Origin: Brevibacillus gelatini
GTDB taxonomy: Bacteria > Bacillota > Bacilli > Brevibacillales > Brevibacillaceae
Direction: 5' to 3'
Assembly (NCBI RefSeq): GCF_003710935.1
Contig: NZ_RHHS01000017.1
Location: 124,001 to 188,000, forward strand
DNA length: 64,000 bases
This document shows positions 8,762-17,031 of the stretch, piece by piece (position 1 is the first letter of the stretch; each line of letters starts with the position of its first letter). Below the pieces are notes generated by a model. That model was not told the origin of the DNA and did no database searches. It saw only the letters and a list, made by a program, of their open reading frames with translations. A program made the translations under genes and the position numbers.

Positions 8762-9490
8762 ATGAAACGAATCGCACTCGCACCGTACTTGCTCGCTCTG
8801 GCGCTTTTGCTGGTCGCCTGCACCGCTTCGGGACAGCCCCAGGCAAACGGGGAAATGACTGCTACGGTCAAACGGGTGGTGGACGGCGATACGTTTGAGC
8901 TTGCAAGCGGCGAAAAGGTGAGAATGATTGGAGTCGATACGCCGGAGACGGTCAAGCCTAACCATCCGGTTGAGCCATACGGCAAGGAAGCGAGCAACTA
9001 CAGCAAAGAGCTTTTGACAGGAAAACAAGTGACACTCAAGTTTGACGTGGAGCCGTACGACAAATACAAGCGGCTGCTCGCTTATGTGTATCTGGAAGAC
9101 GGGACGTTTGTCAATGAAAAGCTGGTGCGGGATGGCTACGCGCGCATCATGACGATCCCGCCGAATGTCGCCATGGCTGACGTGTTCCTGGCAGCCGAGC
9201 GCGAAGCACGTGAAGCCAATCGCGGTCTGTGGGGCCTGGATGCAAACAGCAAGGACACGGGCAAAAAGCAATCTGACAAGGAAGCGGACAAGACAAAAGC
9301 AAAGCCCGCCAAATCTGCGGGCAGTGAAACGCCGCCGGAAGGCAAAGCGATCAAAGGCAATATCAACTCCAAAGGTGAAAAAATTTATCACGTCCCCGGC
9401 TCGGCCAGCTATGAGCAGACAAAGGCTGAGATGTGGTTCGCAACGGAGGAAGAGGCGCAAGCAGCCGGATTTCGCGCTCCGAAGCGATAA
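8762..9490 (+). CDS. Thermonuclease (SNase) family lipoprotein
   Basis: A 242-residue exported nuclease. A lipobox LVAC puts the lipidated cysteine at residue 20. The staphylococcal nuclease domain (about 32-160) shows [19 protein letters not shown], and GYARI before NRGLWG, giving the expected Arg/Glu/Arg active site and calcium-binding Asp. A Lys-rich linker leads to a C-terminal module (about 200-242) with [16 protein letters not shown] and AGFRAPK, often found on secreted SNases. It probably degrades extracellular DNA from the outer membrane face. The start follows AAGAGGAGAAG. Confidence 0.9.
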   Translation: MKRIALAPYLLALALLLVACTASGQPQANGEMTATVKRVVDGDTFELASGEKVRMIGVDTPETVKPNHPVEPYGKEASNYSKELLTGKQVTLKFDVEPYDKYKRLLAYVYLEDGTFVNEKLVRDGYARIMTIPPNVAMADVFLAAEREAREANRGLWGLDANSKDTGKKQSDKEADKTKAKPAKSAGSETPPEGKAIKGNINSKGEKIYHVPGSASYEQTKAEMWFATEEEAQAAGFRAPKR

Positions 9491-9540
9491 GAGGGTGTCT
9501 GGCGGGAAGTCGCGTCCAGACGTGCGCCAGGCATCTAATG

Positions 9541-9590
9541 GGCCTCTTTTCATCTGCATGTTGGATGAAAAGAGGCTTTCTTTTTTTTTC
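9541..9590 (+). terminator. Strong intrinsic terminator after the nuclease gene
   Basis: GCCTCTTTTCATC pairs exactly with GATGAAAAGAGGC around a 9-base loop, followed by TTTC and a long T run. Confidence 0.92.
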
Positions 9591-9676
9591 ATGCGGACAC
9601 TTATCACGCTTGCTGGGTGGGCGGCATATGGTATCCATGACGAACGAGAAATATGAACATGGAGGAGGCTTTCTGT

Positions 9677-9913
9677 TTGAACGCGCAAACACGTACCTGG
9701 TTTCCTTATGTCAGCCCATTCGATCCTTGTCCGCCGATCCGGGTAAAAACATACGTGGTTCCTCCGAACTTGTTTATCACCTTCCAGCGTCCCGACCTGC
9801 CTCAGTATTCCCCGGCCGAGGCATTGCGGGCAGGCACATTGTGGCCGTCCCTGTACGGTCCGTACAATCCGCAGCAAGATTACACAGGAAGAGAGGGTTC
9901 CCATGGCATCTGA
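9677..9913 (+). CDS. cotJA: Spore coat protein CotJA
   Basis: A 78-residue Pro/Tyr-rich protein (PYVSPFDPCPPIRVKTYVVPPN, GTLWPSLYGPY) matching the CotJA family. A TTG start at 9677 is preferred: GGAGGAGG ends 8 bases upstream, whereas the in-frame ATG at 9653 precedes that site. It is the first gene of cotJABC and overlaps cotJB by 11 bases. In B. subtilis the operon is SigmaE-dependent and its products enter the inner spore coat. CATATGGT at 9624-9631 is a weak SigmaE -10 candidate. Confidence 0.9.
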   Translation: MNAQTRTWFPYVSPFDPCPPIRVKTYVVPPNLFITFQRPDLPQYSPAEALRAGTLWPSLYGPYNPQQDYTGREGSHGI

Positions 9914-10172
9914 ACATCAGCGAGGCAAAGAGTATTACGCACTGTTAGAGCAATTGCAGGCGATTGATTTTGCCCTGGTTGAGCTCAATCTGTATCTGGA
10001 TACGCATCCAACCGATAGCAACGCCATTGAGCAATTCAACGATCTGACAGAAAAGCGCTGGGCCTTGGCAAATGAGTACGAAAAGCATTACGGCCCCTTG
10101 CAAAATCTCGGGCGGAGTTATTCCGGATACCCGTGGCAGTGGAACGACGAGCCTTGGCCATGGCAAGTGTGA
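9903..10172 (+). CDS. cotJB: Spore coat protein CotJB
   Basis: An 89-residue protein of the CotJB family, with an N-terminal helical segment (YYALLEQLQAIDFALVELNLYLDTHP), a middle helix and a Trp/Tyr-rich tail. The start overlaps the end of cotJA and sits behind GGAAGAGAGGG inside that gene, which suggests coupled translation. Its partner CotJC follows after 14 bases. Molecular role in the coat is not established. Confidence 0.92.
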   Translation: MASEHQRGKEYYALLEQLQAIDFALVELNLYLDTHPTDSNAIEQFNDLTEKRWALANEYEKHYGPLQNLGRSYSGYPWQWNDEPWPWQV

Positions 10173-10186
10173 GGGGGAAGTAGACG

Positions 10187-10756
10187 ATGTGGATATATGA
10201 GAAAAAGCTGCAATACCCGGTCCGTGTAAGCAAGTGCGATGTGAAAATGGCCAAATACTTGATTGAGCAATACGGCGGTGCCGATGGCGAGCTGTCAGCG
10301 GCCCTCCGCTACATGAACCAGCGTTACACGATTCCGAACAAAGTCATTGGGCTTTTGACAGACATTGCGACCGAAGAGTTTGCCCATCTGGAAATGATCG
10401 CGACGATGGTTTACAAACTGACAAAGGACGCGACGGTCGAAGAGTTGGAGGAAGCAGGGCTTGGCGGGCATTACGCCAACCATGACCGGGCGCTTTTTTA
10501 CCACAATGCGGAAGGGGTGCCGTGGACAGCAGCCTATATTGCCGCCAAGGGCGATCCGATTGCAGATTTGTATGAGGATATTGCCGCAGAGGAAAAAGCG
10601 CGGGCCACGTACCAATGGCTGATTGACATGACGGACGACGTCGACCTGCAGGACAGCCTGAAGTTTTTGCGCGAGCGGGAAATCGTCCACTCGTTGCGCT
10701 TCCGGGAAGCGGTGGAAATTTTGAAGGAAGATCAGGGCCGCAAGACGATTTTTTAA
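10187..10756 (+). CDS. cotJC: Spore coat protein CotJC, manganese catalase family
   Basis: A 189-residue ferritin-like helical bundle of the manganese catalase family. Metal-ligand glutamates and histidines are visible in DIATEEFAHLEMI, EDIAAEEKARATYQW and REREIVHSLRF. It is shorter than full-length Mn catalases, as is usual for CotJC. It ends the cotJABC operon and is followed by a bidirectional terminator. Catalase activity is inferred from family membership. Confidence 0.93.
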   Translation: MWIYEKKLQYPVRVSKCDVKMAKYLIEQYGGADGELSAALRYMNQRYTIPNKVIGLLTDIATEEFAHLEMIATMVYKLTKDATVEELEEAGLGGHYANHDRALFYHNAEGVPWTAAYIAAKGDPIADLYEDIAAEEKARATYQWLIDMTDDVDLQDSLKFLREREIVHSLRFREAVEILKEDQGRKTIF

Positions 10757-10778
10757 CGGGCCGCCCATCCTTTCAAGC

Positions 10779-10806
10779 AAAAAGAGAGCCTTGGCGCTCT
10801 CTTTTT
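10779..10806. terminator. Bidirectional intrinsic terminator
   Basis: AAAAAGAGAGC pairs with GCTCTCTTTTT around a short loop, with T runs on both strands. It serves cotJC and the convergent RNase J gene. Confidence 0.9.
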
Positions 10807-10809
10807 GTG

Positions 10810-12477
10810 TTACACCTCCATAATGATCGGCAAAATCATCGGCCTGCGCTTTGTTTTCGCGTACAAAAACCGCCCGATTGACTCGCGCAGCGCTTGCTTC
10901 AAGCGATTCCACTGGGTGATTCTCTCGCCCTGCAAACCTTCAAGTGCGGCTGCTGCGATCTGTGTCGCCTCGTCAATCAGCCCTTCCGAATCAGGGCCGT
11001 AAACAAACCCGCGTGAGATGAGGTCAGGACCGGAAATGATTTTGCCGTCTGTTTTGTCGCGCGTAACGACCACGACGAGAATGCCGTCCTCAGACAGATG
11101 CTTGCGGTCGCGCAAAATGACTGTGCCGACGTCGCCGATGCCAAAGCCGTCAACCAGCGTATTTCCGGCCTGAATGGTTCGTTCCTGTACGGCGGCGCCA
11201 TCCTTGAAGTCCACCACGTCGCCGTTATTGATGAGAAAAATCGCGTCCGGCTCCATGCCGAGTTGTTCGGCAAGCAGACGGTGCTGGTGCAGCATCCGGT
11301 ACTCGCCGTGTATCGGGATGAAAAATTTCGGCTTCATCAACGTCAGCATCAGCTTCAGTTCTTCCTGGCTGCCGTGGCCGGAGACGTGCATGCCCGTGCC
11401 CGAGCCATAGATTACGTGTGCCCCGAGAATGAACAAATTGTCGACGATCCGCGCTACATTTCGCTCATTGCCGGGAATCGGCGAGGCGCTGAGGATAACC
11501 GTGTCGCCCGCCTCTACCTTGATGCTGCGAAATCCTCCTGTCGATAACCGGGCCAAAGCGGCCATCGGCTCCCCCTGGCTTCCCGTGCACAAAATGGCGA
11601 CGCGTTCCGGCGGAAGTTCGTTTGCTTCTTCTGTATCGACCAGCATGCCTTCCGGAATGTGCAGATAGCCTTGCTCCTGGGCGATCCGGACGACGTTGAC
11701 CATGCTGCGTCCAAGCAGCACCAGGACGCGGTTGTTCAGATGGGCAGCATCAATGACCTGTTGCAGCCGATACACATTGGAGGCGAAGGTGGAGACGAAA
11801 ATTTTCCGTTTGGCCCGGGCAAACGCCTCGCGCAGATGGTCGCCGACCAGCTTTTCCGAAGGAGTGAAGCCAGGGCGCTCGGCATTCGTGCTTTCCGACA
11901 GCAGGACGAGCACGCCGCTTTGCCCGATCGCGGCCATTTTGTGCAAATCGGGCGTCTGTTTGTGAACGGGGGTCAAATCAAACTTGAAATCCCCGGTATG
12001 TACCACTTTGCCTTCCGGTGTATCGAAAACGACGCCAAGGCAATCAGGAATGCTGTGGTTCGTCTGAAAAAAGCTGGCCGTCATCGCGCCGAGGGCGATC
12101 CTGGAGTTGCGGTCGATTTGCACAAGCTCTGCCTGCTGCAGCAAGCCGTGCTCTTTCAGCTTGATTTCAATCAGCCCGAGTGTCAGGCGCGTGCCGTAGA
12201 CGGGGACGTTCAGTTGCTTGAGAAAATACGGGATGCCCCCGATGTGGTCCTCGTGCCCGTGTGTGACGATCAGGGCGCGTACTTTGTCGCGGTTTTCCAG
12301 CAAATAGGTAATGTCGGGTATGATTAAGTCAATACCCAAAAAGCTCTCATCGGGAAACTTGGAGCCGCAGTCGATCAGGACAATGTCGTCGCCATACTGA
12401 ATGCCGTACATGTTTTTGCCGATTTCATAGACGCCTCCCAGCGCAAAGATGGAAAGCGTGCCGTTTTGTGTGCTCAT
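10810..12477 (-). CDS. Ribonuclease J
   Basis: A 555-residue metallo-beta-lactamase/beta-CASP ribonuclease. The catalytic motif HGHEDHIGG is at residues 73-81, with SFFQTNHSIPD, HTGDFKFD and GHGSQEELKLM further on, and it ends in KTKRRPMILPIIMEV like B. subtilis RNase J1 and J2. Several segments (NAERPGFTPSE, HVSGHGSQEELKLM, DGILVVVVT) are closer to J2, but unlike B. subtilis J2 the metal ligands are intact. I leave J1 versus J2 open. The ATG at 12477 has GGGAGG 13 bases upstream; a GTG at 12480 is an alternative. Confidence 0.9.
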   Translation of the reverse strand: MSTQNGTLSIFALGGVYEIGKNMYGIQYGDDIVLIDCGSKFPDESFLGIDLIIPDITYLLENRDKVRALIVTHGHEDHIGGIPYFLKQLNVPVYGTRLTLGLIEIKLKEHGLLQQAELVQIDRNSRIALGAMTASFFQTNHSIPDCLGVVFDTPEGKVVHTGDFKFDLTPVHKQTPDLHKMAAIGQSGVLVLLSESTNAERPGFTPSEKLVGDHLREAFARAKRKIFVSTFASNVYRLQQVIDAAHLNNRVLVLLGRSMVNVVRIAQEQGYLHIPEGMLVDTEEANELPPERVAILCTGSQGEPMAALARLSTGGFRSIKVEAGDTVILSASPIPGNERNVARIVDNLFILGAHVIYGSGTGMHVSGHGSQEELKLMLTLMKPKFFIPIHGEYRMLHQHRLLAEQLGMEPDAIFLINNGDVVDFKDGAAVQERTIQAGNTLVDGFGIGDVGTVILRDRKHLSEDGILVVVVTRDKTDGKIISGPDLISRGFVYGPDSEGLIDEATQIAAAALEGLQGERITQWNRLKQALRESIGRFLYAKTKRRPMILPIIMEV

Positions 12478-12644
12478 CACGAACCGATGACCTCCCGCAA
12501 ACCATGTGGTATATGGGTTACTTTTTGCGCGGGAAGGAAGGATTATGTATGGACACCAGGCGGGGAGCCTTGCAGCAGCGTGAATGAGAACGGGAGCAAT
12601 CGGGCACAATGTGGGATGACTGAATTTGGAAAGGAGCCGTCCCG

Positions 12645-13064
12645 GTGAAAACCAAACGATTGCTATTCCGTTTGTTCCTGCTGATCGCGATTGCTGCGGT
12701 TGTCGAGTGGTTCGTCTACTCCAAGGACGATGCGCAGACGAACGTAGCTGTCGAACAGGCAGAGGCGCATCAGGAAGCGCCTACACTCAAAGTCACGTAC
12801 TTGCTTGAGCAGGATGACCTGCAGCTCAAGCTGGCCGTGACGAACTTCCAGTTTTCCCTGGAAAACATGGGGAAGGAAAACAAGCACGGCGAAGGTCACG
12901 TTCACCTGTACCTGGATGGGAAAAAGATCGCAAAAGTGTTTGAACCAACCTATGTCGTAAAAGACATACCGAGTGGCAAGCACGAGATCACGGTTGAGCT
13001 GGCTCACAATAACCATGAATCATACGGGGTATCCGAGCGCTTCAGCATCGAGGTCAATCCTTGA
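12645..13064 (+). CDS. Membrane-anchored or exported His-rich beta protein, unknown
   Basis: A 139-residue protein starting at a GTG behind AAAGGAGCCG. An uncleaved signal or anchor (about 5-22) is followed by an acidic spacer and an extracytoplasmic beta-rich domain with GKENKHGEGHVHLYLDGKK and IPSGKHEITVELAHNNHESYG. The histidines and overall pattern resemble DUF4399/CopC-like modules, so a metal-related role is possible but unproven. It is divergent from the RNase J gene and shares a terminator with the convergent PrcB-like gene. Confidence 0.75.
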   Translation: MKTKRLLFRLFLLIAIAAVVEWFVYSKDDAQTNVAVEQAEAHQEAPTLKVTYLLEQDDLQLKLAVTNFQFSLENMGKENKHGEGHVHLYLDGKKIAKVFEPTYVVKDIPSGKHEITVELAHNNHESYGVSERFSIEVNP

Positions 13065-13093
13065 TTGTTGTCAAATTCGATTGGATTCCATAG

Positions 13094-13146
13094 AAAAAGC
13101 CGACAGGGAAGCGCCATTGGCTGGCACTCGCCATGTCGGCTTTTAT
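13094..13146. terminator. Bidirectional intrinsic terminator
   Basis: AAAAGCCGACA pairs with TGTCGGCTTTT across a 28-base interior that can itself fold. It lies between two convergent genes. Confidence 0.82.
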
Positions 13147-13161
13147 CGTGTACAAAAACGG

Positions 13162-13611
13162 CTAGCGTATCTGCACGCTCACTTTTGCCTGCTGGTCTGG
13201 CAAGGCGATGACGAGCGTCGGGTACGAAATTGCTTGTGTTTTCAATGCGCCCGGAGCAGGCGGCTGCACATGGACGCGAACGGTAAAGGCGTGCGGGCCT
13301 GTCCGTTTGACCTGATCGGTGACAATGCGATAACCGCCGGTCGGTTTTTGTCCGGCGCCAATCACCACATACGCTTTGCCGTTGGCGCGCACGACGGTAT
13401 GTCCGCCGCTTTTTCGCACTTTTTTCAGCGCTTCTGTGACCGCAGGCGGATACGGAGCGGCGACAGCCTCGTATGGAACAGCCTCCACAGCGGACGGGGC
13501 CACCTCTTTTCCTGCGGGCGCAGATGCGGTAGGATGTGGTAGAGACATGGACGAAGCGCCAGTGACACAGAGCGAAGCAGCGAGCAACAAGCCAGGGAAT
13601 ATATTCATCAT
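13162..13611 (-). CDS. Exported protein with PrcB C-terminal-like domain
   Basis: A 149-residue protein with an N-terminal signal (LLLAASLCVTGASS), an Ala/Pro-rich linker and a C-terminal domain (about 65-149) resembling the PrcB C-terminal domain: GGHTVVRANGKAYVVIGAGQ, PTGGYRIV, and a final IALPDQQAKVSVQIR. Such domains occur in secreted proteins of Firmicutes with little-known function. Three consecutive ATG codons (13608, 13611, 13614) lie behind GGAGGGAG, so the exact start is uncertain by one codon either way. No protease gene is adjacent. Confidence 0.75.
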   Translation of the reverse strand: MMNIFPGLLLAASLCVTGASSMSLPHPTASAPAGKEVAPSAVEAVPYEAVAAPYPPAVTEALKKVRKSGGHTVVRANGKAYVVIGAGQKPTGGYRIVTDQVKRTGPHAFTVRVHVQPPAPGALKTQAISYPTLVIALPDQQAKVSVQIR

Positions 13612-13672
13612 CATTCTCCCTCCATTTGGCAAAAGTAATCGTGATGAGATCATAAAAACTGAGGTGACAGGA

Positions 13673-15577
13673 GTGCGTGTGAAGGATTCGCTGGAATACC
13701 TGTCCGATGCAACGCGACAAGCGATTCTGAACGAACAACAAAAGCGGTTTTGCATGGAACAAGAAGAGCAGGATCTGGCGTCCAGGCTGGCGGATTCCCG
13801 CTTTTTGCAGCAGGTGTGGGCACAGGCGGATGAGCTGGAACGAACGGTCATCAAGCTGTTCATTACCAAGGCGGCGAGAGGTTTTTTCAGCAAGCGTTCC
13901 TGGGAACGCGAAACGGCAAAAGAGCACAGGCACTTGTCCGTCGGGCTGACGAAGCTACGCCGACTGGGACTGATTTTGACTGTACGCAAAATGTGGAGTG
14001 AAATCGGCTATGTGATGCCGCAGGAAGTTCGTGAGCAGTTGACGCTGCAACTGCTGCCGGACGTATCCAGGGCGTATGTTTCCTTGCCCAAAACGCTCCC
14101 TTATTATATATCAGCCGGCAGGGGGATACATCTGGATCTTTTTGGGCTTCTGTTGTACATCCGGGACAATCAGGTGCCTGTGACGCAAAAAGGAAGCATT
14201 CACCGCCGCGTCATGCAAAAAATGGTTCCCTTGCTGTCGATCACAGATGAACATGTGCAGGGCGTTACCCTTTCCCCGCTGGACAAAGAGCCAAGGGAAG
14301 GGCTTGCGCTGACAATCGTTCTCGACCTCGCGTTTCGGCTCGGGCTTGTGGTGCGCGAGGAAAAGAGCATGGTGACGGATTCCTTGCAGATCAAGCGCTG
14401 GCTGAACAAGTCGGCGCCGGAGCGGTGGGAGGAGCTGTATCAGCTCGTTTGTGAGCAGCTTTTGCCGCACGGAGATTGGTGGGATGCGTTTGCCCAGATG
14501 ATGAGACAGGTTCCACTCGATCAATGGTGTTGTGTTGACAGCCAATTGCGCATGCTAGAGACAGCGGGCTTTGCCTTGCCGCAAGAGGCGGACAGGCTGC
14601 TTGTGGAGCAGTGGCTTCACGTGCTGCTCGGGCTTGGGTGGGTGCAACTGGGAGCAGATGAGCAAAAGCGCCTTTTCTGGCGGTGGAACAGCTTGCCGCA
14701 CCTGACTCAGGAGGAAGGCTGGTTTGTGGATCCGACGGGAGCGCTTACGATTCCGCCGCTCGTCCCGTTGCGGGATGTGTGGGAGATCAGCGAGTTTTGC
14801 CAGCTGCGTTTTGACGGCGAGCTCATTCGCGGCGAACTGCAGGCGAGGCTGCTGCAACAGTATTTGGCTTCCGGCGGCAGCGAAGAGCTGGTCGTAGAAA
14901 AGCTGCGCGTCGGCTGCGCCCATCCATTGCCGGAGAGCCTTATGGAAATCATCGGGCATTGGGCCAAGACGGCGACGCAAATACAGTTGGAGCCGTTTTT
15001 CCGCGTCAGGACCGCACATGCCGGATTTGTTGAGGAATGGCGGCAAATTCCCGACTTTCAGCCCTTTTTGCAGCATGTGCTTTCGCCGACGGAGTTTTTC
15101 ATCCCGCTCGCGCAAAAAAGGCAGCTGGTCGAGCTGCTCCGGCATTACGGCTACGAGCCGCATGTGCTCATGCACACGGAGTCTGCAAAAGTGCAGGAAA
15201 CGAACGAGGACGAGCGCCAGTCCGGCAGAGGGCTGCTTGTCATTGAGCGTCCGTGGGACGGGTACGCGATCGAAAATACGTTTCCTGCACAGAGCGAGGC
15301 CATGCCGCAATTGGCGACGCTTCCGAAGATGTGGACGCAGCACTTCCAATCGTATCATCCGCAGTCGCTGCGCGATTTGCTGAAACGGGCGGCCGAACTT
15401 CAACTGGAGGTGGATGTTCAGCTCACAAACCAGGACAAGCTGCGCGGCCTGCCCGTCGACGTCAAGCTGGAAATGGGCTACTGGCTCGTCACCATCAGCG
15501 GGCCGCATGGAAAGCGCCCCTACAGGCTTGACGAGATCAGCCGAGTGCGCATTGTCGTGCCTGACTATCTGTACTAA
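13673..15577 (+). CDS. Helicase-associated protein with XPB/Ssl2 N-terminal-like domain
   Basis: A 634-residue soluble protein. The N-terminal half is helical with repeated winged-helix-like segments (FSKRSWERETAKEHRHLSVG, LTKLRRLGLILTVRK). A central part resembles the helicase XPB/Ssl2 N-terminal domain (AGFVEEWRQIPDFQPFLQHVLSPTEFFIPLAQKRQLVELL). The C terminus (SLRDLLKRAAELQLEVDVQL, DEISRVRIV) has a WYL-like flavour. There is no Walker A or DEAD box, so this is not a helicase. Such proteins may partner an XPB-like helicase, but none is adjacent. The GTG at 13673 follows GAGGTGACAG; GTG at 13679 is possible. Confidence 0.72.
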   Translation: MRVKDSLEYLSDATRQAILNEQQKRFCMEQEEQDLASRLADSRFLQQVWAQADELERTVIKLFITKAARGFFSKRSWERETAKEHRHLSVGLTKLRRLGLILTVRKMWSEIGYVMPQEVREQLTLQLLPDVSRAYVSLPKTLPYYISAGRGIHLDLFGLLLYIRDNQVPVTQKGSIHRRVMQKMVPLLSITDEHVQGVTLSPLDKEPREGLALTIVLDLAFRLGLVVREEKSMVTDSLQIKRWLNKSAPERWEELYQLVCEQLLPHGDWWDAFAQMMRQVPLDQWCCVDSQLRMLETAGFALPQEADRLLVEQWLHVLLGLGWVQLGADEQKRLFWRWNSLPHLTQEEGWFVDPTGALTIPPLVPLRDVWEISEFCQLRFDGELIRGELQARLLQQYLASGGSEELVVEKLRVGCAHPLPESLMEIIGHWAKTATQIQLEPFFRVRTAHAGFVEEWRQIPDFQPFLQHVLSPTEFFIPLAQKRQLVELLRHYGYEPHVLMHTESAKVQETNEDERQSGRGLLVIERPWDGYAIENTFPAQSEAMPQLATLPKMWTQHFQSYHPQSLRDLLKRAAELQLEVDVQLTNQDKLRGLPVDVKLEMGYWLVTISGPHGKRPYRLDEISRVRIVVPDYLY

Positions 15578-15649
15578 GGGTGTGGATCGTGGTACAATCA
15601 GGGAGGACTAAAAGCTTTATGCCTTTAGTGTGAAAGGGGGTCTCGCTCT

Positions 15650-16105
15650 ATGGAAGCAGTAGAGACTGTAGACATGGCACAGCTGATTATGGAGTCGCAC
15701 GAGCTGTCCACGATGATTAACCAGTCGCGCGAGGTCTTGGAATACCTGGAGGCCAAGCGGCGAATGGAGGCAGATGAGGAAGTGCAGCGCCTCCTGTTGC
15801 TGTTCGAAAAGAAAAAAGAACAGTACGAGGATGTCCAACGGTTCGGGAAGTACCATCCCGATTACAACCATATATCAAAAGAAGTTCGCGAACTGAAGCG
15901 GACGATCGAGCTGCGGGATTCCGTGCAAGCCTTCAAGCGGGCAGAGGACGCGCTCGATGAGCTGCTCTACCAGGTCAGCAAAACGATCGCCCATTCTGTC
16001 TCCGACACGATCAAGGTGCCGAGCAACAATCCGTTTCTCGAAGTGCAAGGAAGCGGCTGCGGCACGGGCGGAAGCTGCGGGTGCAGTGTGAAAAAGTCGT
16101 CCTGA
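15650..16105 (+). CDS. ylbF: YlbF (RicF) family regulator
   Basis: A 151-residue helical protein of the YlbF/YmcA family. The helical domain occupies about residues 10-115, and the tail carries C137, C143 and C145 in GCGTGGSCGC. In B. subtilis YlbF (RicF) joins RicA and RicT in a complex that binds iron-sulfur clusters and helps RNase Y mature transcripts, affecting competence, sporulation and biofilm. The cysteine tail fits cluster binding. The ATG lies behind GAAAGGGGG. ylbG follows after an intervening minus-strand gene. Confidence 0.88.
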   Translation: MEAVETVDMAQLIMESHELSTMINQSREVLEYLEAKRRMEADEEVQRLLLLFEKKKEQYEDVQRFGKYHPDYNHISKEVRELKRTIELRDSVQAFKRAEDALDELLYQVSKTIAHSVSDTIKVPSNNPFLEVQGSGCGTGGSCGCSVKKSS

Positions 16106-16119
16106 TCCGCAAGCGAGCC

Positions 16120-16449
16120 CTAGCTTTGCGGCGGCGATTTTTCCCGCAAGAGAAAACAGTCTTCGCACAGGTTGCCGCAGCAAAACTGCTTTTCACTGGG
16201 GACCAGAAAGCGAAAGCGGTACACGTGCTGGTCGTCGGCGGAGCGAACGTAAATGCATTCGGGTTTTAGCCTGGTATGGGTGGTCAGCCGCTCTCCCGTT
16301 TCCACGAGCCGTTCGGTCAGGATGGAAGCGGGGAGCGTGCTGCTTACATAAAAGAAGCGTTGGCCGGCGTGGGTGCGCCAACCGCTTTTTGTCACGATGC
16401 CTTCCTGGTGCAAAGCATTCTCGAAGCGTCGGTAAAATGTAGCCAGCAT
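16120..16449 (-). CDS. Small cysteine-rich protein between ylbF and ylbG
   Basis: A 109-residue protein with a C-terminal CCx3CxxC cluster (C90, C91, C95, C98) and a body beginning MLATFYRRFENALHQEGIVTKSGW. The cysteines suggest a zinc or iron-sulfur site. It is read against ylbF and ylbG, which are codirectional neighbours in B. subtilis. It ends 15 bases after ylbF on the opposite strand, and no clear terminator separates them. AAAGGAA lies upstream at wide spacing. I do not recognise the family. Confidence 0.6.
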   Translation of the reverse strand: MLATFYRRFENALHQEGIVTKSGWRTHAGQRFFYVSSTLPASILTERLVETGERLTTHTRLKPECIYVRSADDQHVYRFRFLVPSEKQFCCGNLCEDCFLLREKSPPQS

Positions 16450-16527
16450 GAATGACCACAGTTCCTTTCTGTAACAGGCTTATACAGGTGATTATACCAT
16501 GATGGGAAAGGAGACAAACGGCTTACA

Positions 16528-16872
16528 ATGAGAGAACGACGTTTGGGAGTTGCCGTATGGGTAAAAAACACGCGCGCGGCCAAAAATTTACGCAAATTTG
16601 GCACCATTCATTACATCTCCAAACGGTTAAATTACGTGTCGATGTACGTTGATGCGAACGCTTTCGATGAAACGATCCGCATCATGGAGAAGCTGCATTT
16701 CGTGACCAAAATCGAGCGTTCCCATCGTCACGAAATTCCGGTGGAGTACAACAACGCAAGACCGGACAAGGCGAAAGAGTACGACTACAAGCAGGAAAAA
16801 AATCAAGTGATGGCGCTGGCAGAAACACTGATGGCAGAAGAGAGCAGTCCAGCGACTGTAGGTTCGACGTAA
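16528..16872 (+). CDS. ylbG: YlbG family protein (DUF2129)
   Basis: A 114-residue protein starting MRERRLGVAVWVKNTRAAKNLRKFGTI and containing HYISKRLNYVSMYVD and IERSHRHEIP, typical of YlbG/UPF0298. Function is unknown; the family is conserved next to ylbF and upstream of rsmD-coaD in Bacillus, but here neither rsmD nor coaD follows. The acidic C-terminal tail (MAEESSPATVGST) is poorly conserved. The gene ends at its own terminator. Confidence 0.9.
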   Translation: MRERRLGVAVWVKNTRAAKNLRKFGTIHYISKRLNYVSMYVDANAFDETIRIMEKLHFVTKIERSHRHEIPVEYNNARPDKAKEYDYKQEKNQVMALAETLMAEESSPATVGST

Positions 16873-16881
16873 TTTGTTCAC

Positions 16882-16912
16882 CAAGCTGCCAGTTTTCGGC
16901 AGCTTTTTTCCT
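16882..16912 (+). terminator. Intrinsic terminator after ylbG
   Basis: AAGCTGCC pairs with GGCAGCTT over a 7-base loop, followed by six T. Confidence 0.9.
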
Positions 16913-17031
16913 TTTGCTCAGTCACCGTACATGGTATGCTAGAGAAAGGAAAACATCAGAAACAATGCCAATGATTGCGTTTTCAGCAAGCGTACATAGA
17001 TGCATGAGAGGAAAGGTGGGGGAATACATAC

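Noticed and set aside
13376-13672. Upstream extension of the XPB-like gene from an earlier ATG
   Set aside because: The added stretch overlaps the divergent PrcB-like gene, and the ribosome binding site at 13661-13670 supports GTG 13673.
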